From the NCBI GenBank assembly GCA_900199655.1, contig FZRE01000022.1, forward strand, positions 1-58,556: a stretch of DNA of 58,556 nt, read 5' to 3'. A program made the position numbers and the translations under genes. This DNA is from Prevotellaceae bacterium KH2P17 (GTDB taxonomy: Bacteria > Bacteroidota > Bacteroidia > Bacteroidales > Bacteroidaceae). The number at the start of each line of letters is the position of its first letter. The first letter of the stretch is position 1. This document shows positions 15,643-24,100 of this stretch, piece by piece. Below the pieces are notes generated by a model. It made no database searches. It saw only the letters and a program-made list of their open reading frames with translations, and was not told the origin of the DNA.

Positions 15643-16752
15643 TTACTGTTGCTTTTCCTTGTTGGTGTTCTCGTGTTTCTTGGGGATGGCGAACCTCACC
15701 TTGTCGCTCTCGTCGCGCTTCTCGTGGTAGAGCTTCTTCAAGGGGTTGCCCAGCGGCTCGTCGTAAGAGGCGCGGTTGCGGCAGATGTCGATAGCATCGT
15801 AGATGGCGGTGCGGAACGAACTCTCGTCTGCTACGCCCTTTCCGGCTATGCCGAAGCCCGTTCCGAGCGCCGGGGCGGTGCGTACAAGGGGCAGGCCGGT
15901 GGTGAGTTCCACGCCATCGGTAACCGACAGCGTCATAAAAGGCGTGATGCCCTGGTCGTGGTACATGGCCAGCACGCCGTCGAACGACCTGTAGAGGCCC
16001 TTGCCGAAGAAGCTGTCGGCCGGATAGGGGCCAAAGGCGTTGATGCCCTCTTCGGTCAGCTGGCCGATGGCGGGGGCTATGATGTCCTTCTCCTCCTGCC
16101 CCGGCTCGTTGCCGGGATTGAGCGACAGCACGGCTATACGCGGGTTGGAGATGCGGAAGTCGCGCTTCAGGCTGCCCGCGAAGAGCCTTACCTTGGTTTG
16201 TATCTTTTCCGTTGTGATGGCCTGGATAACGTCCTTAAAGGGGCGGTTGTCAGTGAGAAGCCCTATGCGCAGCCTCTCGTTGAGCAGGATGGTGAGGGCT
16301 TCGGCACCGTCGCCGATGCACTTCTGGATGTACTCCGTTTGTCCCTTGAAGTCGAACCCGTCGGCTTCAACGTTGGCCTTGTCAACGGGCGCCGTTACCA
16401 ACACGTCGTAGAGGCCCGACCGGAAGTCGGTCATGGCCCGGTCGAGTGCCATCAGCGCGGCCTCTCCCGACTCCCTCGAGGGCTGTCCGAGCTCAATCTT
16501 CACCTCCTCGTCGAAGGTGGTGAGCAGGTTCAGGCGGTCGTCCTTGGCCTCCTCGGCACTGCTGATGATGCTGAAGTTGGTCTCCAGGTTCAGCGCTTTA
16601 CGATGGTAGGCAGCCGCCTTGGGCGACCCGTAAACGATGGGGGTGCACAGCTCCAGCATCTCCGGAGCTTCAAAGGTTTTAAGTATCAGTTCATATCCGA
16701 TACCGTTGGTATCGCCGTGGGTGATGGCCACACGAATTCTTTTATTTTCCAT
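15643..16752 (-). CDS. pdxA: 4-hydroxythreonine-4-phosphate dehydrogenase PdxA
   Basis: A 369-residue PdxA, which oxidises 4-phosphohydroxy-L-threonine in pyridoxal phosphate synthesis. Motifs include ITHGDTNGIGYELILKTFE at the N-terminus, VTAPVDKANVEADGFDFKGQ in the middle, LNPGNEPGQEEKDIIAPAI and the metal/substrate site AMYHDQGITPFM. Length is slightly above the usual about 330 because of a charged tail ending KHENTNKEKQQ. It overlaps the upstream DUF4837 gene by 11 nt. Confidence 0.95.
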   Translation of the reverse strand: MENKRIRVAITHGDTNGIGYELILKTFEAPEMLELCTPIVYGSPKAAAYHRKALNLETNFSIISSAEEAKDDRLNLLTTFDEEVKIELGQPSRESGEAALMALDRAMTDFRSGLYDVLVTAPVDKANVEADGFDFKGQTEYIQKCIGDGAEALTILLNERLRIGLLTDNRPFKDVIQAITTEKIQTKVRLFAGSLKRDFRISNPRIAVLSLNPGNEPGQEEKDIIAPAIGQLTEEGINAFGPYPADSFFGKGLYRSFDGVLAMYHDQGITPFMTLSVTDGVELTTGLPLVRTAPALGTGFGIAGKGVADESSFRTAIYDAIDICRNRASYDEPLGNPLKKLYHEKRDESDKVRFAIPKKHENTNKEKQQ

Positions 16753-17674
16753 AATGGTTGGGTTTAAATGTATATAGCGAGGCTTCCAACTGCCTCATGA
16801 TGTTTCTTTTCTTGCTTGCGGGTGCGTAGACAAAGACTTCTACGATAAGAAAACCGCCCTTGGTGCGCACGGCACGGCTTGCGAAGGGGCCTCCCATGGC
16901 GTCGCCCTGCATCTCCCAGAGGCCGCGGGTCAGTAGTCCGCTGTCGTTCTCCATGACGTAGAAGGTGGGCGAGTAGGGCACCGTGCGCATGTACATGTCG
17001 TCGGTTTCGCCCTTGATGTTGGCCTTCATCACGCTGTCGCGGTACTCCATGCCCGCACTGAGACTGCTTCGGCTAACCTTGTACACGCAGAGATTGCGCA
17101 TGGCAGCAGTGCCGTTGTCCGACAGCCAGATAAAGTCTTTGCCGCGTTTGCTAGCTTTCAGCTCGGCCGGAACCTGCAACCGGGCGCCGAACATGCGGCT
17201 GATGGTTTGCTCGGCCTGCAGGTTCCGCCGCCTTTGCAGGTAGGAGAGGGCCCGCTGCCGCTCCGCTTTATCGAAGACGGAAAAGATGTTTTGCCCCACT
17301 TTCTCGCTCTTCAGCGCCCTTGCCGAGGGCATGCCGGCGTGCAGGATGTACTGCGGCACGGCGTACCGGTCGCGCTCCAGGCGCAGGCTGGGTCGCGGAT
17401 GGCGGGCGGAGTCTATGTCAACAACAACGATGTTGCGGGCGTATCGGTACAGCCCCTTGTAGTCCTTGCGGGCCAGCTGCTTTACGTCGAACTCCGGTTC
17501 CGCCTGCGGCAGCCCCTCCGCATCGGTGCTCAGCAATCGCCATACGGTGCTGTCAGCATCGCCCACAACCACTACTTCGTAGGGACGGCCGCCACTCTTG
17601 GGCCTCGTGGCACTGCCTGTGCAGCCTGCCAGCAGCACGGCAGCGAGGGCGATGGTGAGCCTACAGGCCTTCAT
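16742..17674 (-). CDS. DUF4837 family lipoprotein
   Basis: A 310-residue protein with a lipoprotein signal (LTIALAAVLLAGC, Cys about 18), then SGGRPYEVVVVGDADSTVWR and KVGQNIFSVFDKAERQRA, matching DUF4837 proteins of Bacteroidetes. Function is unknown; it is predicted to be membrane-anchored in the envelope. It overlaps rlmN by 14 nt and pdxA by 11 nt, so it is translated within the same unit. This neighbourhood recurs across the phylum, which supports the call more than any motif does. Confidence 0.8.
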   Translation of the reverse strand: MKACRLTIALAAVLLAGCTGSATRPKSGGRPYEVVVVGDADSTVWRLLSTDAEGLPQAEPEFDVKQLARKDYKGLYRYARNIVVVDIDSARHPRPSLRLERDRYAVPQYILHAGMPSARALKSEKVGQNIFSVFDKAERQRALSYLQRRRNLQAEQTISRMFGARLQVPAELKASKRGKDFIWLSDNGTAAMRNLCVYKVSRSSLSAGMEYRDSVMKANIKGETDDMYMRTVPYSPTFYVMENDSGLLTRGLWEMQGDAMGGPFASRAVRTKGGFLIVEVFVYAPASKKRNIMRQLEASLYTFKPNHYGK

Positions 17675-18719
17675 CGGCTGTCTTCTTGGCCGTGCTCAGC
17701 AGTCCGCAGGCGGCGTAAATGTCCTCTCCGCGGCTGGCACGTATGGTGGTAAAGATGCCGTGAGCGGTCAGGTAGTCTCTCAGAGCCTCCATCTTGCGGT
17801 CGTCGGCACCGTGAAGCGGCACGCCGGGTATCTGGTGGAAGCGGATAAGGTTGATGCGGCAATCGAGTCCGTGCAGCAGTTTTACAATCTCGCGGGCATG
17901 CTCCGGCGAGTCGTTCACGCCTCCGAAGACGATGTACTCGAACGAGAGGCGCCGCTGGTGCGAGAAGTCGTACTGCTTGAGCAGCTCCACCACGTCGACA
18001 ATGGCCATGCCCCGTTCGGCCGGCATGAGCTGTGCGCGCTGCTCGTGGATGGGCGAGTGGAGGCTGATGGCCACGTGGCAGTCGCTCTCTTCGATAAACC
18101 GCTTGAGCTTGTCCTTCAGCCCCACCGAGCTCACCGTGATGCGTTTGGGGCTCCAGGCCCATCCGTAGGGGGCGGTGAGCAGGGCGGTGGCGCGCAGCAC
18201 ATTATCCAGATTGTCCATCGGCTCGCCCTGTCCCATGAAGACGATGTTGGTCAGTTTGTCGTGCTCGGGCAGCGAGTAGACCTGATTCAGGATGTCGGCA
18301 GCCGTGAGGTTGCCGTCGAATCCCTGCTTTCCTGTCTGGCAGAAGAGGCAGTTCATCTTGCATCCCACCTGCGACGAGACGCAGAGCGTGGCCCTGTCAT
18401 GTTCCTCGGGAATGTACACGGTCTCAACAAAGCGGCCGCTCCGGGTGGGGAACAGATACTTGACTGTGCCGTCCTTGGAGTGCTGGGCGTCGATGGGAGC
18501 AGCGCAGCCCACGGTGTACGCCGCGCTCAGCCGGGCGCGGTTGTCTCTCGATACGTCGGTCATCTCGTCAATGCTCCGCACGTGCCGGCCGTAAATCCAC
18601 TTGGCTATCTGCCCTCCGGTGAATGCAGGCATGCCCACACTCTTGGCCAGCGCCTTGAGTTCTTCTAAGGTCATGCCCAGCAGCGGCATCTTGTCAGCAT
18701 CCATAATCTTTAGCTTCAT
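17661..18719 (-). CDS. rlmN: 23S rRNA/tRNA adenine-C2 methyltransferase RlmN
   Basis: A 352-residue radical SAM enzyme that methylates C2 of A2503 in 23S rRNA and A37 in some tRNAs. The 4Fe-4S motif is CKMNCLFC (C120, C124, C127). NIVFMGQGEPMDNLDNVLRA follows, and the C-terminal RGEDIYAACGLL supplies the methyl-carrying Cys. The N-terminal accessory domain is present (FTGGQIAKWIYGRHV). First gene of the operon; its -7 element TAACTTTG lies 12 nt upstream. Confidence 0.95.
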   Translation of the reverse strand: MKLKIMDADKMPLLGMTLEELKALAKSVGMPAFTGGQIAKWIYGRHVRSIDEMTDVSRDNRARLSAAYTVGCAAPIDAQHSKDGTVKYLFPTRSGRFVETVYIPEEHDRATLCVSSQVGCKMNCLFCQTGKQGFDGNLTAADILNQVYSLPEHDKLTNIVFMGQGEPMDNLDNVLRATALLTAPYGWAWSPKRITVSSVGLKDKLKRFIEESDCHVAISLHSPIHEQRAQLMPAERGMAIVDVVELLKQYDFSHQRRLSFEYIVFGGVNDSPEHAREIVKLLHGLDCRINLIRFHQIPGVPLHGADDRKMEALRDYLTAHGIFTTIRASRGEDIYAACGLLSTAKKTADEGL

Positions 18720-18730
18720 CTTTAATTATG

Positions 18731-18789
18731 CAAAGTTAATGAATTTTTGAAGAAAAGGACTCTTTTTCACGCAATTTGTGTTATATTTG
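18731..18789. promoter_or_regulatory. divergent promoters between rlmN and spoIID-like gene
   Basis: TAACTTTG on the minus strand (18731-18738) sits just upstream of rlmN. TATATTTG on the plus strand (18782-18789) points toward the SpoIID gene, 360 nt away. If the second is used, the repeat array at 18951-19025 would be inside the SpoIID leader RNA. Neither has a perfect -33 box. Confidence 0.5.
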
Positions 18790-18950
18790 CAGCTAAATAG
18801 CCTGATTGCGGTCTGCTGGCAGGCAGCAGCACCTCTGCCGGGCTGTTGCGCCACGCCGGGCAGGCCGGAGCAGGCAGCTGTCGGGAAACTGGCAGGAGGC
18901 TTTCTGCAGACCACCGTGCAAGTGACTGTAAATGAGCAGCTTAGCCGGAG

Positions 18951-19025
18951 GTGCCGTTCAAGGCGCTTGAAGGATGTGTTCAAGACGCTTGAAGGTATCG
19001 TTCAGGCCCCTTGAAGCATAGCTCC
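18951..19025. repeat. 22-bp-period intergenic repeat, array 2
   Basis: CTTGAAGG-type units start at 18966, 18988 and 19010, 22 bp apart, preceded by an inverted half unit GTTCAAG. It occupies the spacer between rlmN and the SpoIID-like gene. The rest of 18790-19149 shows no gene. Confidence 0.8.
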
Positions 19026-19149
19026 GGGAAAACGCGCCGGCACGAGGGCGGTTGCCGGAGGGCGGAAACAGGCTCCAGGAAGGCCTAAATCGGCCGGCTT
19101 GCAGAGCCGCCCGCAAATACCAACATGAACGTATCAAAAACCAAATACG

Positions 19150-20544
19150 ATGAATACTGACACGAAGAAAAACTCAATCCTTACGGCCGGAGACCTCCCG
19201 GCCGCCGCATCCTTACCAGCTACGGCCCTGTACGAGCATGAACCCACGGTAACGGTGGGCATCGTGAGCGGGGAGCAAATCAGCTTCGTGCTGAACCAGC
19301 CTTACCGGGTGGGGGAGCAAGAGGCTGCGGGGCAGCACACCGTGCAACTCTCTGCAGGCAGCATACTGTGGCAGGGCAGGCGCTACGATGAGCTCGTCTT
19401 CCGGCCGAAAGCGGCCGGAGCATCGTTCTCGCTCCAGGATGTCACGATAGGCGTAAACTTCCACTGGGAGCGCCGCGAGACGCAGACGTTTCTCGGAACG
19501 CTGCATCTCATCGTGCTGCAGGGCCGCATCTGCGCCGTAAACGAGCTGCCCGTGGAGAGTTACCTGGCAAGTGTAATCTCCAGCGAGATGAGTGCAACCT
19601 CGTCGGTGGAGCTGCTCAAGGCGCATGCCGTTATCTCGCGCAGCTGGCTGCTGGCGCAGATGAAGAGGCGGCACGACCCCGCAGGGGCGCCGGCAGTGGC
19701 CTCCGCCATGACCGAAAACGAGGAGCAGCGCATCCGCTGGTACGACCGCGAGGACCATACGGCCTTCGACGTGTGTGCTGACGACCACTGCCAGCGCTAT
19801 CAGGGCATTACGAAAGAAACCAGCCGGCACGTTTCCGAGGCCGTGGAAGCTACGCGCGGACAAATCCTGATGGCCTGCGGCGACATCTGCGATGCCCGCT
19901 TCAGCAAGTGCTGTGGCGGCGTTTCGGAAGAGTTCCAGTACTGTTGGGAGGACGAACCCAAGAGCTATCTGCAGGCCGTGCGCGATGATGCAACGCCCGG
20001 AATGCCCGACCTCACCGTCGAAGAAAACGCCGACCGGTGGATCAGGAGCAATGCTCCCGCCTTCTGCAACACCACCGACAGGCACGTGCTGGAGCAGGTG
20101 CTGAACGACTACGACCAAGAAACGGCCGACTTCTACCGCTGGCGCGTAAGCTACACCCAGCAGCAGCTGGCCGGCCTCATCAGGCGTAAACTGGGGCTGG
20201 ACTTCGGCAGCATCGTCGACCTTGTGCCCCTGGAGCGCGGCAGGAGCGGCCGCCTCTCGAAGCTCAAGATTGTGGGCACGGAGCGCTCTCTGGTCATCGG
20301 AAAGGAGCTGGAGATACGTCGGGCCCTGAGCGAGAGCCACCTTTACAGCAGTGCTTTCGTGGTTGATACGGCCGACTTCATACGTGGCATTCCGCAGAAG
20401 TTCGACATCATCGGTGCCGGATGGGGTCACGGAGTGGGTCTCTGCCAGATAGGAGCGGCCGTGATGGGCGCGAAAGGCTACCGCTACGACGAGATACTGC
20501 TGCATTACTACAAAGGTGCCGGAATCCGGAAGATATACGGATAG
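19150..20544 (+). CDS. SpoIID/LytB domain protein (lytic transglycosylase or amidase enhancer type)
   Basis: A 464-residue protein with the SpoIID core: LPVESYLASVISSEMS and LLKAHAVISRSWLLAQ around 137-172, and the C-terminal GAGWGHGVGLCQIGAAVMGA. SpoIID proteins cleave denuded glycan strands; LytB homologues enhance amidases. The N-terminus (LTAGDLPAAASLPATALYEH) is not a convincing signal peptide, so localisation is unclear. It lies 33 nt upstream of an AmpG-like transporter, so the pair probably acts in cell-wall turnover and recycling. The GC-rich antisense frame (19213-21180) is a shadow. Confidence 0.85.
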   Translation: MNTDTKKNSILTAGDLPAAASLPATALYEHEPTVTVGIVSGEQISFVLNQPYRVGEQEAAGQHTVQLSAGSILWQGRRYDELVFRPKAAGASFSLQDVTIGVNFHWERRETQTFLGTLHLIVLQGRICAVNELPVESYLASVISSEMSATSSVELLKAHAVISRSWLLAQMKRRHDPAGAPAVASAMTENEEQRIRWYDREDHTAFDVCADDHCQRYQGITKETSRHVSEAVEATRGQILMACGDICDARFSKCCGGVSEEFQYCWEDEPKSYLQAVRDDATPGMPDLTVEENADRWIRSNAPAFCNTTDRHVLEQVLNDYDQETADFYRWRVSYTQQQLAGLIRRKLGLDFGSIVDLVPLERGRSGRLSKLKIVGTERSLVIGKELEIRRALSESHLYSSAFVVDTADFIRGIPQKFDIIGAGWGHGVGLCQIGAAVMGAKGYRYDEILLHYYKGAGIRKIYG

Positions 20545-20577
20545 GCTGTAACCGTTATTCTCTGAAAGGTGAATAAG

Positions 20578-21882
20578 ATGAACAACAGAATGCCGAAAAC
20601 TCCCTGGGCGTGGGTGCCCTCTCTCTATTTTGCCGAAGGCTTGCCGTATGTGGCGGTGATGACGATAACCATCATCCTGTACAAACAGCTGGGCCTGAGC
20701 AACGGAGAGATAACTTTTTATACCTCGTGGCTGTACTTGCCGTGGGTTATCAAGCCGCTGTGGAGCCCTTTCATCGGGCTTTTCAGGACCCGGCGGTGGT
20801 GGATAGCGGCCATGGAGCTGCTCATCGGGGCCGCTTTCGGCGGCGTGGCGTTCACCATTCCCACTGCTTTCTGGCTGCAGGGTTCGCTGTTCTTCTTCTG
20901 GGTTATGGCCTTCTCGTGCGCTACACACGATGTTGCGGCCGACCAGTTCTACCTCCTCGAGTCGAACCAACACCACACCCGGCTCTTCGGCATACGCACG
21001 GCATTCTACCGGCTGGCCACCATCTTCGGGCAGGGATTGCTGGTGATGATAGCCGGAAACCTGCAGGTTATCTACCGTAACAGCATCAGTTTCTCGTGGA
21101 GTCTGCTCTTTTACGGCGTTACGGGGCTGTTTATTGTCCTGTGGCTGTGGCACAGCTACGTGCTTCCCCGGCCCGAGCAAGACGTGCCGCGCACCGGAGT
21201 GGGCGTGCGGACGCTGTGGGGTGAACTCACGGAAAACATCACCTCCTTCTTCCGCCAGCCGCAGGCAGCATCGGGACTCATGTTCATGCTGCTCTTCTGT
21301 GTGCCCTTGGCGCTGCTCTCAAAGGTAGCTCCGCTCTTCCTGATAGATGCCGCCCATGCCGGTGGTCTCGGCCTTTCGCCGCAGGAATTCGGCCTGGTGC
21401 AGGGCACGGTGGGCGTAGTCGGACTGTCAGTAGGCAGCATTGTAGGCAGCGTGAGCGTTGGGCGCGACGGGCTGAAACGGTGGCTCTGGCCTATGGTTGG
21501 CGCCGTCTGCCTGTCTGCTTTGGTGTACGTGGCGCTTAGCTATGCACTGCCGGGCAGCTTTCTGCTTATCAACCTGTGCGTTTTCTGCGAGCAGTTCGGC
21601 TGCGGGTTCGGGCTTACGGCCTATATGCTCTACCTTATTTATTACAGCAGGGGCAACTTCCGGCAGGGCCATTACGGGCTCTGCACGGCCTTCATGTCGC
21701 TCTCCATGATGCTTCCCGGCCTGATGGCAGGCTGGCTGCAGGAAGCTGTGGGCTACCGGATGTTCTTCATCATCGCGGCTGTTTGCTGCATCTTCACTTT
21801 CGGCGTGGCTGCTCTGGTGCGCGTGGATGCCGACTTCGGCGTGAAAACTGATGACGAGGAAACGGAGGAGGAAGGCCTATGA
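20578..21882 (+). CDS. AmpG-like MFS transporter (probable muropeptide permease)
   Basis: A 434-residue major facilitator protein with about 12 membrane segments. The N-terminus WVPSLYFAEGLPYVAVMTIT and VIKPLWSPFIGLFRTRRWW match the AmpG group, which imports GlcNAc-anhydroMurNAc peptides for recycling; SCATHDVAADQFYL around 120 is another conserved stretch. The ATG at 20578 follows GAAAGG; a GTG at 20569 is possible. Downstream of the SpoIID-like gene and overlapping umuC by 4 nt. Muropeptide as substrate is inferred from family and context. Confidence 0.8.
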   Translation: MNNRMPKTPWAWVPSLYFAEGLPYVAVMTITIILYKQLGLSNGEITFYTSWLYLPWVIKPLWSPFIGLFRTRRWWIAAMELLIGAAFGGVAFTIPTAFWLQGSLFFFWVMAFSCATHDVAADQFYLLESNQHHTRLFGIRTAFYRLATIFGQGLLVMIAGNLQVIYRNSISFSWSLLFYGVTGLFIVLWLWHSYVLPRPEQDVPRTGVGVRTLWGELTENITSFFRQPQAASGLMFMLLFCVPLALLSKVAPLFLIDAAHAGGLGLSPQEFGLVQGTVGVVGLSVGSIVGSVSVGRDGLKRWLWPMVGAVCLSALVYVALSYALPGSFLLINLCVFCEQFGCGFGLTAYMLYLIYYSRGNFRQGHYGLCTAFMSLSMMLPGLMAGWLQEAVGYRMFFIIAAVCCIFTFGVAALVRVDADFGVKTDDEETEEEGL

Positions 21883-23177
21883 AGATGTATGCTATCTGCG
21901 ATTGCGACAACTGCTATTGCAGTTGCGAGCGCGTGTTCCGCCCCGACTTGGCCGGTAAACCTGTCGTTGTGCTGAGCAATAACGATGGTTGCGTGATTGC
22001 GAGGTCGCGTGAGGCCAAGGCTGCCGGCATCCCCATGGGGCTTCCCTACTATCAGTTGGCAGAGCGGTTCCCAAGCCTCGACGTGGCTGTATTTTCCAGT
22101 AATTACGAGCTCTACGGTGATATAACGCGGCGGGTGATGAGCATCATCCGCAGCGAGTGTACCGAATTTTACCGTTACTCCATTGATGAGGCTTTCTGCG
22201 TGTTGGAGGATATGGACGGCGAAGCCCTGAAGGCATGGGGCGAAAGACTGTCGAGAAAGATACTGAAGTGGGTGGGCATGCCCGTCAGTATCGGCATCGC
22301 AAGTACCAAGACGCTTGCTAAATGCGCCGATTACTTTGCCAAATACTATCCCGGATACAATCACTGCTGCGTCATTGACACCGAAGCAAAGCGCGAAAAG
22401 GCCCTGAAGATGTTCCCTGTCAAGGAGGTGTGGGGCATTGGCCGCAGGATGCGGAGGCAGCTGGAGGATATGAATATCAGCACGGCATGGGACCTCCTGC
22501 AGAAGCCGCAGTTTGTAGTAAGAAGGCAATTCCACCTTCCCGGCGAGCGTACTTGGCTGGAGTTGAAAGGCGTTGACTGCGTTCCGCTGGACGAGATGCA
22601 CGGAAAGAAGAGCATCTGTACCAGCAGGAGCTTTCCCGGAACGGTCAAGGACTTCGATACACTCAAAACTCACGTGGCCAACGATGCCGCCAAATGCTCC
22701 GAGAAGCTGCGGAAGCAAGGCAGCGTGTGCAACAATGTAATGGTGTTCATTGATACCAACCGCTTCAGAGACGACCTGCCCCAATATGCCAACAGCACCG
22801 ACCTGACGCTGCTGACACCCGTCAACAGCACGCAGGAAGTGGTGGGGGCAGCGGTGCAATGTCTGCGCAGCATCTACCGCGAAGGCTACCAGTACAAGCG
22901 TGCCGGCGTGATAGTAACGGGCATACAGGATGCCTCCGCCATCCAGACCGACTTCATGGACTTCGACGCCCTGCGGCATGAGAAGATGCAGCAGATAACC
23001 ACCGCGACCGACGGCATCAACCTTTCCAACGGCAGCGAGACCGTTTTCCTGGGCTGCCAGCAATACAGGCAGCGCGATGAGCGCGGCAAGAGCATCGGCT
23101 TCCGCGATGCCATCAAGCACCAGTTCCGCAGCAAGAGCTACTCGTTACGCCGCAAGGAGTTCCTTGAGGTGCGTTGA
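21879..23177 (+). CDS. umuC: Y-family DNA polymerase, UmuC type, with Cys-rich N-terminus
   Basis: A 432-residue translesion polymerase. Palm motifs: first metal Asp (D8) in ICDCDNCYC, GKPVVVLSNNDGCVIARS at 26-43, and YSIDEAF with D103-E104. The steric-gate Tyr (Y13) is kept. The N-terminus has Cys at 7, 9, 12, 14 and 16 where relatives usually have Val, Phe and Ala, which is unusual. Thumb and little-finger regions and the UmuC C-terminal domain (GSETVFLGCQQYRQRDERGK) are present. No umuD is adjacent; the gene is coupled to the transporter by a 4-nt overlap. No LexA-type site is recognised. Confidence 0.9.
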   Translation: MKMYAICDCDNCYCSCERVFRPDLAGKPVVVLSNNDGCVIARSREAKAAGIPMGLPYYQLAERFPSLDVAVFSSNYELYGDITRRVMSIIRSECTEFYRYSIDEAFCVLEDMDGEALKAWGERLSRKILKWVGMPVSIGIASTKTLAKCADYFAKYYPGYNHCCVIDTEAKREKALKMFPVKEVWGIGRRMRRQLEDMNISTAWDLLQKPQFVVRRQFHLPGERTWLELKGVDCVPLDEMHGKKSICTSRSFPGTVKDFDTLKTHVANDAAKCSEKLRKQGSVCNNVMVFIDTNRFRDDLPQYANSTDLTLLTPVNSTQEVVGAAVQCLRSIYREGYQYKRAGVIVTGIQDASAIQTDFMDFDALRHEKMQQITTATDGINLSNGSETVFLGCQQYRQRDERGKSIGFRDAIKHQFRSKSYSLRRKEFLEVR

Positions 23178-23199
23178 GCGGGGCGCCGAGGGCAGGCCG

Positions 23200-24084
23200 T
23201 CAGTCGTTGAAACGGTTCAGGATATCGCCGTACTTGTCTATCCTCCGGTCTCTGAGGAACGGCCACCAGCGGCGCACCTGCTCGCTGTGGTCGAGGTCGA
23301 TGTTCACAATGGTGCTTTCTTCTTCATTGTCCGAAGCCCGGTAAAAGAGTTCTCCCTGCGGCCCGGCCACGAAACTGGAGCCCCAGAAATTGATGCCTTG
23401 GGTCTGTCCGGAGGGGTCGGTCTCAAGGCCAACCCTGTTTACTGTCACCACCGGCAGTCCGTTGGCAACGGCATGCCCACGCTGTACGGTGGTCCAGGCC
23501 TCACGTTGCCGCTGCTGTTCCTCGGGCGTATCAGAGCTCTCGTAGCCAATGGCAGTGGGGTAGATGAGCAGCTCGGCGCCCTGCAGGGCCATGAGTCGGG
23601 CGGCTTCGGGATACCACTGGTCCCAGCAAACGAGCACCCCCAGCCGGCCCACCGAGGTGTCGATGGGATGGAAACCCAGGTCGCCGGGCGTGAAGTAGAA
23701 CTTCTCGTAGTAGGCCGGGTCATCGGGAATGTGCATCTTGCGGTACTTTCCGGCAATGCTGCCGTCGCGCTCCAGCACCACTGCCGTGTTGTGGTAAAGG
23801 CCCGGAGCGCGCTTCTCGAAGAGCGAGGTCACGATGACTACGCCCAGACTCTTGGCCAGCTGGCCGAAGAAACCTGTCGAGGGGCCGGGTATGGGCTCTG
23901 CAAGGTCGAAGTTGCCGACATCCTCCACCTGGCAGAAATACAGCGAGTTGTGCAGCTCCTGCAGCACGATGAGCTCGGCGCCGCGGCGCGCCAGGTCGGT
24001 GATACCTTCGGCCAGACGGCGCAAATTGTCTTCTGTTGATGCAACATTGTGCTGTTGCAGCATTCCTATCTTCAGTTCTTTCAT
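23200..24084 (-). CDS. aguB: N-carbamoylputrescine amidohydrolase AguB
   Basis: A 294-residue nitrilase-superfamily enzyme that hydrolyses N-carbamoylputrescine to putrescine, CO2 and ammonia. The catalytic triad is visible: Glu43 (VLQELHN), Lys116 (YRKMHIPDD) and Cys153 (LVCWDQWYPE). DPAYYEKFYFTPGDLG and QREAWTTVQRGHAVANGLPV are characteristic of AguB. It lies 16 nt after aguA, giving a complete two-step agmatine-to-putrescine pathway. Confidence 0.95.
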   Translation of the reverse strand: MKELKIGMLQQHNVASTEDNLRRLAEGITDLARRGAELIVLQELHNSLYFCQVEDVGNFDLAEPIPGPSTGFFGQLAKSLGVVIVTSLFEKRAPGLYHNTAVVLERDGSIAGKYRKMHIPDDPAYYEKFYFTPGDLGFHPIDTSVGRLGVLVCWDQWYPEAARLMALQGAELLIYPTAIGYESSDTPEEQQRQREAWTTVQRGHAVANGLPVVTVNRVGLETDPSGQTQGINFWGSSFVAGPQGELFYRASDNEEESTIVNIDLDHSEQVRRWWPFLRDRRIDKYGDILNRFND

Positions 24085-24100
24085 CTTCTTGTCGTTGTCT

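Noticed and set aside
15532..16767. 411-codon ORF on the plus strand
   Set aside because: Antisense to pdxA and the start of the flippase gene; no domain, composition typical of a shadow frame.
17598..18668. 356-codon ORF on the plus strand
   Set aside because: Antisense to rlmN, which has its cluster Cys motif and normal length.
19213..21180. 655-codon ORF on the minus strand
   Set aside because: It is the antisense shadow of the SpoIID-like and AmpG-like genes, which have clear motifs; GC-rich codon use keeps the opposite frame open.
21753..23120. 455-codon ORF on the minus strand
   Set aside because: Antisense to umuC, whose catalytic motifs are intact.
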